7,251 bases of DNA from Bacteriovorax stolpii (GCA_945890905.1 CAMDDI010000173.1:1-7251), one strand, 5' to 3'. Numbered from the stretch's first letter, positions 1 to 6,694 are shown. Numbers and translations: made by a program. Notes: generated from the sequence alone by a model not told the origin.

Positions 1-99
1 TATGTGTATTTGGGACTTGAAACATGTGATGAGGGCCAAGTATCACCTATTCATTTCGGTTATCCGCCAGATTCAACAAGTTCGGATCCCTTCATATGA
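1..99 (+). CDS. C-terminal end of an unidentified protein (partial, 5' end outside window)
   Basis: Frame 1 is open from the left edge to a TGA at 97-99, giving 32 residues that start YVYLGLETCDEG and end STSSDPFI. The mix of residues (Gly/Pro/Ser-rich, acidic, one Cys) looks like the tail of a folded or exported protein. I do not recognise the family. The gene would converge on the minus-strand gene ending at 120, with 20 bases between the two stop codons and no obvious hairpin terminator there. A second frame (frame 2) is also open from base 2 to 139, but it would overlap the neighbouring gene and reads as a basic, atypical peptide, so frame 1 is preferred. The choice of frame is the main doubt. 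Confidence 0.42.
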   Translation, partial: YVYLGLETCDEGQVSPIHFGYPPDSTSSDPFI

Positions 100-119
100 A
101 TCTTGTACCATCGGCCACT

Positions 120-476
120 TTAGAGAATACTTTCTTTGATGATGGTATATAGTTCTGAGTCTTTATCGTTTAAGGCTTCAAGCACATCAGATTTTTGAAT
201 CAAAATGAGCTCAGAACTTCCCACAACCTTGCATCCATTACTGGTTGGTTGATTATTCATCAGTTCGTAGATTCCTAGCATACAACCTGGCAGGATTCTG
301 CTTTGAATCTTTTTCTTCTTGAACAATTTAATCTCTCCACCTAGTAGAACAATTCCAGTGCTAGGAATATGAGATTCACAGACAAGATCGAAGTCCGCGT
401 TAAAGACCAAAGTCTGAAACCGTTTTTTGAGAATTTTAATTTCGTGCTTAGAAAGTTTTTTTAGTTTTGTAATCAT
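120..476 (-). CDS. Stand-alone cNMP-binding-like (Crp/Fnr effector-type) domain protein, 118 aa
   Basis: Residues about 35-100 fit the beta-roll of the cyclic-nucleotide-binding fold: TGIVLLGGEIKLF (the usual 'xxGxV' strand pair), then a turn LPGCMLGIYELM resembling the 'GDxxGExxL' segment, then SSELILIQKSDVLEAL, the last strand leading into a helix. No helix-turn-helix follows; the protein ends about where the long dimer helix of a Crp/Fnr protein would be. In CRP the cAMP phosphate is held by an Arg-Ser pair after that glycine turn; here the equivalent is about Thr78-Ser79 with no Arg, so cAMP binding is unlikely. Three cysteines (33, 65, 82) are present. The ATG at 476 has no good Shine-Dalgarno; the frame is open to 536 upstream but with no ATG, GTG or TTG. 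It lies 52 bases downstream of the FNR-like gene in the same orientation, suggesting co-transcription and perhaps a regulatory partnership (inference). Confidence 0.8.
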   Translation of the reverse strand: MITKLKKLSKHEIKILKKRFQTLVFNADFDLVCESHIPSTGIVLLGGEIKLFKKKKIQSRILPGCMLGIYELMNNQPTSNGCKVVGSSELILIQKSDVLEALNDKDSELYTIIKESIL

Positions 477-528
477 AACTGATTCTATGCTCGAGATTGT
501 AATATAAATATGTCCGACATCAGCTTTT

Positions 529-1239
529 CTAGAGACTTAAATTAGCAAACTCCATAAGTTTTTCTTCATCTAGAATGTAAATTGTCTTTCCCTCTTGTTC
601 GATAATTCCTAAATCCTTAAATTCAGATATAAATCGAATGATGGTCTCATTGGCGGTACCTACCATTGAAGCTATTTCTTCGCGGGATAACTTAATATCA
701 AGACGTGTGCGTTTGCCATCTTGGGATCCGTAAGATTTTTTTAGCACCAGAAGAAGTTCTGCCAGTCTTTCGCGAACGTTTTTCTGAGACATAGAAGCAC
801 CTCTGGCCTCTGCGGTACCCATTTCATGGCTTAATTTCTGAATAATGTTTAAGGCTACAGAGGGTTCATCTTTAATGGCCTGAAAAATAAATTTCTTGTC
901 AATAAAACAGATTGTCGCCTCTTCAATGACTGTGGCGGTGGCAGAATAATTCTCGTTACTAAATAGGCTTCTGTGACCAAGTATATCCCCTGGAGCGGCG
1001 ATACGTAGAATCGATTCTTTTCCATCGTTTCCAATTTTTGATATTTTAATCTTTCCACTATTCACGCAGTAGAGACCAAAAGGCGGATTCCCTTGGAAAA
1101 AAATCGTGTGACCTTTTTTATATGTGTTTGTTACTTTATTCGTCGAAGTCTTTGACAAGGCAAGACTTTCAAGTTCACAGAAAATTCCTTTCCCACGGGA
1201 TTCGCAAGTTTCGCATTTTAGTAATTTTTGCGGTTTCAA
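529..1239 (-). CDS. FNR-type Crp/Fnr family transcriptional regulator, probable Fe-S sensor, 236 aa
   Basis: A complete Crp/Fnr regulator: N-terminal cysteine cluster, beta-roll effector domain (GHTIFFQGNPPFGLYCVNSG onwards), long dimer helix (NIIQKLSHEMG), and a C-terminal winged helix (LSREEIASMVGTANETIIRF, then the wing GIIEQEGKTIYI). With the TTG start chosen here the cysteines are C9-x2-C12-x8-C21 and C111; the last aligns with E. coli FNR Cys122 in the strand matching FNR 'SMVCEIPF' (here 'ATICFIDK'). That is the ligand set of the [4Fe-4S] FNR/FnrL group, so oxygen or NO sensing is likely (inference). Start: TTG at 1239 has AAGGAG at 1251-1246, spacing 6, and gives the usual family length; an in-frame GTG at 1371 would add 44 residues with no Shine-Dalgarno and no family match. 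The recognition helix keeps Glu and Arg of the FNR E-x2-S-R motif but has Ile instead of Ser. No cAMP-type Arg in the effector pocket. Confidence 0.9.
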   Translation of the reverse strand: MKPQKLLKCETCESRGKGIFCELESLALSKTSTNKVTNTYKKGHTIFFQGNPPFGLYCVNSGKIKISKIGNDGKESILRIAAPGDILGHRSLFSNENYSATATVIEEATICFIDKKFIFQAIKDEPSVALNIIQKLSHEMGTAEARGASMSQKNVRERLAELLLVLKKSYGSQDGKRTRLDIKLSREEIASMVGTANETIIRFISEFKDLGIIEQEGKTIYILDEEKLMEFANLSL

Positions 1240-1423
1240 ACATGGCTCCTTATAGTTTTTTTTAATCTTACCTCCAGTCTTTGAATAAAAAACATGATGC
1301 CCGTCAGGTTTTTGGTCGCTGAATTGGATAAGGTTGATGTTAAATGCTTGAAATTTTGAAGACACTCGCACTGGAGTTTTTGAACGTTCATGAATTCTCT
1401 AAACTACCATTCTTTTACTGCTA
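1240..1423 (-). promoter_or_regulatory. Leader/spacer upstream of the FNR-like gene, possible promoter zone
   Basis: If the regulator starts at 1239, 184 bases separate it from the stop of the small ORF upstream. This is long enough for a promoter of its own. It contains a perfect 10-base palindrome TGAACGTTCA at 1381-1390, overlapped by TTCATGAA at 1387-1394, and an A8 run (minus strand; 1256-1263) just before the ribosome binding site. I could find only a single FNR-like half site (TTGAT at 1334-1338 on the + strand) and no full TTGAT-N4-ATCAA box. No convincing -35/-10 pair was seen. Confidence 0.3.
1246..1251 (-). promoter_or_regulatory. Shine-Dalgarno AAGGAG that sets the TTG start of the FNR-like gene
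   Basis: AAGGAG on the minus strand, six bases before the TTG at 1239-1237. An out-of-frame ATG sits only two bases after it, too close for initiation, and opens just a 22-codon frame. This site is the main reason for moving the regulator's start from the GTG at 1371. Confidence 0.7.
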
Positions 1424-1570
1424 TTAGCCTAAAAACACCCCATCGACAAAAATACGTTGAGTCCCCGGGATTCCAACGGCCATAAGAAAATCCCCATGTA
1501 CACGATTTAATTCATAGGGCTTGTGATCATAGACAGTGGTGGCAAAAGTGGTACCTACTCCTGCTGCCAA
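1424..1570 (-). CDS. Small hypothetical protein downstream of the antiporter, 48 aa
   Basis: An ORF below usual size cut-offs, from TTG at 1570 to TAA at 1424-1426, beginning (M)AAGVGTTFATTVYDHKPY and ending RIFVDGVFLG. AAGGAG at 1584-1579 lies 8 bases before the TTG; a GTG at 1579 overlaps that site and is a less likely start. Composition (balanced hydrophobic, Gly, Thr, charged) and ordinary codons look like real coding sequence, and no competing minus-strand frame is plausible. It begins 42 bases after the antiporter stop and is in the same reading frame as the antiporter, open all the way from that TAA, so it could alternatively be a read-through extension or a part cut off by a nonsense change. 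The antiporter already ends naturally after its second RCK_C domain, which favours a separate gene. I do not recognise the family; the HGDFLMAVGIPGTQ segment is the most distinctive part. Confidence 0.55.
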   Translation of the reverse strand: MAAGVGTTFATTVYDHKPYELNRVHGDFLMAVGIPGTQRIFVDGVFLG

Positions 1571-1612
1571 GATTTTCACTCCTTGATCATCAATTGATTT
1601 TTTAAGATTTCC

Positions 1613-3835
1613 TTAAGATTCTTTAATCATGGTATCGAGTTTGGAATTTTCACCTACTACCCACAAAATATCCTGTGCAAGAAGTTGGAGATCCGTATCT
1701 GGATTTACTATCCTTGTTGAATTTCTTTCAATCCCAACGACCATGGCCTGATATTTTTCACGGATTCCTGATTCTCTGATGGTGTGATTCACCATCTGAG
1801 ACTGAGGAGTTAAGCGCAGACATTTAAGGCGATAGTTGAGACTTGAAGAAAACATGGAACTAATATTGTGAGGCACATCCAGTAGTGGGCGCACTCGATC
1901 TAGTTGCTCATCAGTTCCTAAGACCACCAGAGTATCATTCGGTAAAATGAGTTCTGTTGGATGTGGAGCAATAATAGATTGGGCCCCGCGCTGAATAGCT
2001 ACAATATTTATACCAAACTTATTTCTTAGACCTGCTTCAGTGAGAGTCTTCTGAACTAACTCTGCATTAGGATGAACCGGGATATTAATTAAATGGGAAT
2101 CCCAGGGAGCAAGTTTGGCCAGTACTTTGTGAGTGTCTTCCTTGACTTCTTTTTTCTCAAAAGTCTCAAGGAAAGTTTTTTCAAACCATCGGTAGTAACC
2201 CTCAAGGCGCTTAAAAAGTGTAAAGTAGATGATTGTGAGAAAAGATGCCGTAATGAGAAGCACATAAATAAGAGAGAAAAACTTAGCACTTACGATACAG
2301 ATCCATATTGAAGTCAAAATAGGAAATGCCACGACAAGACCTGCTCTAAATACATTTCTCTCTTTGCGGATCCGAACAATATTGCGCCTAGAAGTAAAAA
2401 CCATTCCCCAAATAAATGGGGAAGAAACCACGAAGGCAATAAGCCAGGTCAAAATTCTGGTATGTTCTTGGGAAATATGAAATTGGTTTTCAAAAATAGG
2501 ACTTAAAATCTTACGACTATTATTGAATACTAAAGTCATAACTATTCCATTAGCGGCCCAGCGGGAAAATAGAGTCGCTACTTCACGGTTACTGGCCTTG
2601 TTATCTTTTCGGACATCATACCAATCCACATATTTATTAAGTGTTCGACGAAGCCACCATGGAAGCAAGTTTTCCATTTTTTGAGCGAGATAACTGGAAT
2701 GTTTGATTAAATAGGGAGTGGTGAAAGTTGTCACCACTGAAACTGCAACAGCAATCGGATAAAGCTTACTAGTAGTAGCTTTCAACGCTACTCCAAGGCC
2801 CGCGATAATAAAGCTGAATTCTCCAATTTGGGCCAGGCCCATACCCACCATCATTGAATTTTTAAATGTTTGTCCCGTTAGTAGGGCACCGAAAGACGTG
2901 ATGAAAATTTTGCCAAAAATTGTAACAAACGAGAGAAGAAGGATAGTTTCTTTGTATTCCCAAATAATTTTGGGATCAATGAGCATCCCGATAGAAACAA
3001 AAAAGATAGCTCCAAAAAGATCTTTGAGGGGTGCCATAAGTCCTTCTATCCGGTGAACCATACGAGTTTCTGCCAAAATAGAACCCATGATAAAGGCCCC
3101 GAGAGCTGGAGAGTAACCAAAGCGAGAAGCGAGAACCACTAACCCCAGACACAGACCAATAGAGATCAAAGTGACAATTTCATTACTTCCACGACGACCC
3201 AAATAACTCATAAGTCTTGGAACGATAAAATAACCGGTGATAAACCATCCACCCACAACCATCAAGAGATTGATTCCCGCAGAAAGAAGGGCCATGACTG
3301 AGAAAGATTGAGTGGAAGCAATGGTAGTGAGACCCACCAATAATAAAATAGCAAAAAGATCTTCCACCACAAGTATTCCGAAAATCAAATTAGCAAATCT
3401 GTGTGATTTTAATTTGAGCTCATCTAGAGCTTTAATGATAATTGTGGTAGAAGAGATAGACAGCATGGCACCCAGAAATAAACTATCCATAGGGGTCCAA
3501 CCGAGCCAGTGCCCAATTCCATAGCCAGCAGCTACAAAAAAAATCACTTCAAGAGCTGCAGATACACTGGCCGTGACACCTACACTTAAAAGTCTTCTAA
3601 AACTAAATTCAAGTCCTAAGGTAAACATCAGAAAAATTACGCCTAGTTCTGCAAGAGTTTGAATACTGGGACTATCTACAATCAATTGAACAGGAGGAGT
3701 GTGAGGACCCACTACAATTCCCGCTAAAATATAACCGATTACAACTGGCTGACGAATTTTATGGAAAACTATTGTCATGAATCCTGCGACAGCGATAATG
3801 ATTGCTAAGTCAATAATGAGAGGATCTAAATGCAT
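1613..3835 (-). CDS. CPA2 family monovalent cation:proton antiporter with two RCK_C (TrkA-C) domains, 740 aa
   Basis: Inner-membrane exchanger (K+ or Na+ against H+) of the KefB/YbaL/NapA superfamily. Residues about 5-380 are a hydrophobic core of about 12-13 membrane segments with family marks: QPVVIGYILAGIVVGP near 29-44, the ion-binding pair E158-D159 in GILVVEDLFAIL, the conserved ETRMVHRIEGLMAPLKDLF-like turn at 256-274 followed by FFVSIGM, and LAQIGEFSFII at 334-344. A second hydrophobic block (about 425-540) holds some three or four more helices. The cytosolic tail has two RCK_C domains, about 578-651 and 667-738, each with the 'vvaI.R...i..P...l...D.l.v.G' pattern; there is no full Rossmann RCK_N domain, so direct KefC-type NAD/glutathione control is not expected. 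Such tails usually bind small ligands and gate the pore. ATG at 3835 has AAGG five bases before it; the gene starts 10 bases after the upstream stop, so translation is probably coupled. Ion specificity cannot be told from sequence. Confidence 0.93.
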   Translation of the reverse strand: MHLDPLIIDLAIIIAVAGFMTIVFHKIRQPVVIGYILAGIVVGPHTPPVQLIVDSPSIQTLAELGVIFLMFTLGLEFSFRRLLSVGVTASVSAALEVIFFVAAGYGIGHWLGWTPMDSLFLGAMLSISSTTIIIKALDELKLKSHRFANLIFGILVVEDLFAILLLVGLTTIASTQSFSVMALLSAGINLLMVVGGWFITGYFIVPRLMSYLGRRGSNEIVTLISIGLCLGLVVLASRFGYSPALGAFIMGSILAETRMVHRIEGLMAPLKDLFGAIFFVSIGMLIDPKIIWEYKETILLLSFVTIFGKIFITSFGALLTGQTFKNSMMVGMGLAQIGEFSFIIAGLGVALKATTSKLYPIAVAVSVVTTFTTPYLIKHSSYLAQKMENLLPWWLRRTLNKYVDWYDVRKDNKASNREVATLFSRWAANGIVMTLVFNNSRKILSPIFENQFHISQEHTRILTWLIAFVVSSPFIWGMVFTSRRNIVRIRKERNVFRAGLVVAFPILTSIWICIVSAKFFSLIYVLLITASFLTIIYFTLFKRLEGYYRWFEKTFLETFEKKEVKEDTHKVLAKLAPWDSHLINIPVHPNAELVQKTLTEAGLRNKFGINIVAIQRGAQSIIAPHPTELILPNDTLVVLGTDEQLDRVRPLLDVPHNISSMFSSSLNYRLKCLRLTPQSQMVNHTIRESGIREKYQAMVVGIERNSTRIVNPDTDLQLLAQDILWVVGENSKLDTMIKES

Positions 3836-3840
3836 TCTAG

Positions 3841-3847
3841 CCTTTTT
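3841..3847 (-). promoter_or_regulatory. Ribosome binding site of the antiporter, overlapping the upstream stop codon
   Basis: AAAAAGG on the minus strand shares bases with the TAA of the 942-residue gene (3848-3846) and lies five bases before the antiporter ATG. The layout indicates one transcript and likely translational coupling of the two genes. Confidence 0.65.
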
Positions 3848-6674
3848 AGTTTGATGGGTACCATAGACTCACACCCTGAGTAAGGCCAATAGCACTTCCA
3901 CCTCTTACAACGAGATCTTTTGTCCCTCTCTCAGAGCTGAATATTCCTATCCCGTAGATGGCCACATCTTTAATGTCGTGACCTGAAGAGAAACCAAAGC
4001 GGGTGAAGTTTAAATATCCATCAGGATCAACTCCTCTGCGGATAAAGGTTTCAAAATTTAAATCAGTCCGACTTCCATCACAATTCATAATAGAGGAAGA
4101 ACACTTACCGCGTAGATACACATTCGAGCGGGAAATTTCTTTTCCCTGGTAATCAACAATTTGTGAGAAATTTTTTGATTCAATTGAGAGCCATGCACCG
4201 GCTGCGCTGATGATAGGATCATTGCCCTGAAAGTTAAAGCCAAGTTTTGTTACTTTGTCTTGATTAAATAAATAAGTAAACCTCTCATTAAAATATGCTT
4301 CTAAAACAATCCTTTGATCAGTGCCAGTGGAAAGAGATGAGGAATAGTATCCAAATGGTCTCCAGAGTTGTTTTTGAGAATTATAAATTAAAGTAGGTAG
4401 AAGTTTGCGGCCTGAAGACTCTTCTTGGATTTGAATATAATTTGAATTTATGCGGGATAGAAAATACTCGGAACTCTCTCCACGAAGCAATTCTTCAAAA
4501 CCATTGGAAGACAAAAATCCTACTGCCAATTCATTTTCATCTTGGAGGGTCACCACCACTTCCTGGTTATTAAATGGAAGAATCTTCTTAATAGTACCTG
4601 GGTAGTGTCCAAGGGATAGAGCACCCGAGGCCGAAACTAAGTAGCTACTTGGTCCCATGAGAACTACGCTTCCACGCTCACTTGGGTGAATAAGTATTTT
4701 ATCAAAGGCCAGAGCATGACTAGAAATCCAGTAACGAGAATCGATGATGTAACCACTTCCCTGAGTGAAGGCAAAGAAAATACCATTCCCTAAATTTTCT
4801 AATTGATAATTACCATTAGGCAGGTTCATGCTCTTTTTCGGGGTGAGATTGCTGTCATAGAGAGTGGCCTGGCTGTTTTCTATGCCTATAATAGTGTTTG
4901 ATTCAGAATCAAATCCAAACGCCCCGGATCTTATTTCTTTTTTTTCCTTAAAATCATAGAGGCGTGTTTTATTTAAGATTAGATACTGAGACGATACTTG
5001 TTCCATATCTTGAGCTAAAACTACATGACCAGAACCTAAAGTCTTATGTTGACCTGTTCGCTCCGCCAGAGAGTCCCAGGGAGCAGGGGACTGAAGCCAG
5101 ATATTTTGGAAGGCCTGTTCAAGTTTTGAAATGGGGCAAGAGTGAGTCGAGCAATACTGCATCCACTGGGAGAGAAGATTTCTTAAATAGTAATCCATAT
5201 CCAGTGTGGATAATTCAGGTAAAGAAGATACAGTATCCCGGCAAAGCGTTGGATTTGAGCGGCACTCAGAGGCAAAACCTAAGAATTCCTCACGGGAAAT
5301 TTGACCATCACGATATTTTGCATTCACAGATTCATAAACACCTTCAGGATGGTCTCCCCATCTGGCTTCAAGACTATCTCTGGGATCTGAAGAAATTAAA
5401 CCTGCCTTCAAATTGGCCTTAAATTCTGACAAAGTGAAACTTGCAGGACGATCTGTAGGTCTAAAAGTTCTAAGCCAATTCTTAAAGATGGCCTCTTGAT
5501 TTAAAATTTGACTTAAATTTTGAGTATTTTCAAAAAGTTGATTGAGTCTTCCATCTCTTGAAGGTGTACTCCAGTTTTCCCAGGCATCTGTTCCAGGTGT
5601 GCAATCAGAACTTTGACAAGTTTTGAAACCTTCAGTGACAACAGAATTTCTAAAGGCTAGATTTTCTTCAATATTGGCAGTGAGTTTTCTCATAATGGTA
5701 GCTGGGTCGTATTCAAAGCCAATTTTTTCAAAGATACAAAATGCAAAGTGCTTTTGATTAGTACATAAATCCTTCCGGTATTGCTCAAGTGAATACAGTG
5801 GCATCTTCTCACGGGAAGTTATTTTCCAACCTGAACTTACTTTGATAGGCCACAAGAAACGGACAAATCCCCCTTTCTCTTGGGGGGTAGAATTTTTATC
5901 CATAAAAACCCGACCCGAGAGAGTTCTCACGGCGCGGGGTACGCTGGAACTTAAAATACTAATAGGAACATCTCCAGAATTGTGAGAGATGTGGCTGATA
6001 ATTTCAGCATGAGATCCTAAAAGATAAATGAGTCCAGCTTTCATCGTTTCAGAATTTAGGCTCACAGGATAAGCATCTTTTTTGAGAGTTCCCGTATAGA
6101 CTGCATTCAGAAGCCAATTGAGTGCTGCCAGAAAACGCTGATCCTTATTCCAGTCCTTATGTGTAGGAAGATCCTTCCAAGACGTACGGTAAACATCTTG
6201 AGTAACAATTGTTCCTGTTCCTCCCAAGGTGGCGAATGCTGGAAGGCCATGGATGCGTGAAAAAATCCAGCGCAAGGAATACATCACATCAGCGCAATCA
6301 GTAGCAATATTATTTTTAACAAAAAAATCTGCTGTTAAATTTTGTTCAACCCAAGTGGCATACTTATCTTCCCAGGTTTTATCCCAAGCTTGAGTTACAA
6401 CCCAAAGAGGGGCAGCGGTCACATCTTCAGTTGAGACGGGTTCAGGCGAGCGTTCACCATGATTTCGTTTAAGAATTTCGGACGAATGATGGCGGGCCTG
6501 GCTCTCATGAATAAATGTCCGGGAACTCACCAGATCTTGTAGTTTATTTTCTTCAGCGCGGAAGTGATCCACTTGCCAGCTTCCTTGATTTTCATAAACT
6601 TCAGTGAAGTGGGATGACGCTTGGATTTTAGACATTGTCACAGTGACAAAGAACGCAAAAATGAGATTTTTCAT
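3846..6674 (-). CDS. Large exported protein with candidate transglutaminase-like cysteine domain and beta-rich C-terminal half, 942 aa
   Basis: An N-terminal signal peptide is visible: MKNL, a hydrophobic stretch (IFAFFVTVTM), then a likely cleavage near IQAS/S at about residue 20. Residues about 90-290 contain ATDCADVMYSLRWIFSRIHG with C127 in a D-C-A-D turn at a helix start, and later GSHAEIISHIS with H222 followed by D235 and SSSVPRAVRTL; this Cys...His...Asp order and the helix after Cys resemble transglutaminase/papain-fold enzymes. Ten other cysteines fall into five close pairs (304/313, 353/358, 471/478, 508/513, 858/865), as expected of disulfides, leaving C127 alone as a free candidate nucleophile. 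From about 545 to the end the chain is rich in short beta strands and turns (for example YQLENLGNGIFFAF), perhaps a beta-propeller. No named family is recognised; enzyme activity is inferred. First gene of the minus-strand block, 10 bases before the antiporter. The ATG at 6674 has only a weak Shine-Dalgarno (GAGGG, 12 bases upstream). Confidence 0.85.
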   Translation of the reverse strand: MKNLIFAFFVTVTMSKIQASSHFTEVYENQGSWQVDHFRAEENKLQDLVSSRTFIHESQARHHSSEILKRNHGERSPEPVSTEDVTAAPLWVVTQAWDKTWEDKYATWVEQNLTADFFVKNNIATDCADVMYSLRWIFSRIHGLPAFATLGGTGTIVTQDVYRTSWKDLPTHKDWNKDQRFLAALNWLLNAVYTGTLKKDAYPVSLNSETMKAGLIYLLGSHAEIISHISHNSGDVPISILSSSVPRAVRTLSGRVFMDKNSTPQEKGGFVRFLWPIKVSSGWKITSREKMPLYSLEQYRKDLCTNQKHFAFCIFEKIGFEYDPATIMRKLTANIEENLAFRNSVVTEGFKTCQSSDCTPGTDAWENWSTPSRDGRLNQLFENTQNLSQILNQEAIFKNWLRTFRPTDRPASFTLSEFKANLKAGLISSDPRDSLEARWGDHPEGVYESVNAKYRDGQISREEFLGFASECRSNPTLCRDTVSSLPELSTLDMDYYLRNLLSQWMQYCSTHSCPISKLEQAFQNIWLQSPAPWDSLAERTGQHKTLGSGHVVLAQDMEQVSSQYLILNKTRLYDFKEKKEIRSGAFGFDSESNTIIGIENSQATLYDSNLTPKKSMNLPNGNYQLENLGNGIFFAFTQGSGYIIDSRYWISSHALAFDKILIHPSERGSVVLMGPSSYLVSASGALSLGHYPGTIKKILPFNNQEVVVTLQDENELAVGFLSSNGFEELLRGESSEYFLSRINSNYIQIQEESSGRKLLPTLIYNSQKQLWRPFGYYSSSLSTGTDQRIVLEAYFNERFTYLFNQDKVTKLGFNFQGNDPIISAAGAWLSIESKNFSQIVDYQGKEISRSNVYLRGKCSSSIMNCDGSRTDLNFETFIRRGVDPDGYLNFTRFGFSSGHDIKDVAIYGIGIFSSERGTKDLVVRGGSAIGLTQGVSLWYPSN

Positions 6675-6694
6675 GTGCTCGATTATCCCTCAAT

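Noticed and set aside
855..1058. 67-codon minus-strand frame inside the FNR-like gene
   Set aside because: Overlaps the effector domain of a recognisable regulator in another frame; no independent support.
1583..1598. TTGAT and ATCAA repeats resembling an FNR box
   Set aside because: TTGAT and ATCAA are separated by 1 base (or joined directly to the next TTGAT), not the required 4, and the site lies between the antiporter stop and the small ORF.
2093..2311. Open frames on the + strand at 2093-2311 and on both strands within 2089-2289, inside the antiporter
   Set aside because: Shadows of the antiporter coding sequence; Lys/Phe/Ser-rich translations without family features.
3312..3524. 70-codon + strand open frame opposite the antiporter core
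   Set aside because: Antisense shadow of conserved membrane segments 105-175 of the antiporter.
4938..4945. A8 run (minus strand) in the 942-residue gene as a slippage site
   Set aside because: The frame reads through normally into Lys-Lys-Glu and no overlapping alternative frame of interest follows.
2098..5082. Shared 12-base string TCCCAGGGAGCA at about 2098 and 5075
   Set aside because: Both encode Ala-Pro-Trp-Asp-Ser in unrelated proteins; too short to be a repeat element and best taken as coincidence.
5186..5350. EF-hand-like loop around residues 452-463 (RDGQISREEF) of the exported protein
   Set aside because: Position 1 is Ala and position 3 is Tyr instead of the acidic ligands; only the second half of the loop fits.
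4964..5422. 152-codon + strand open frame antisense to the 942-residue gene
   Set aside because: It lies wholly inside a well-supported gene on the other strand, has no ribosome binding site that I could see, and its translation shows no domain character.
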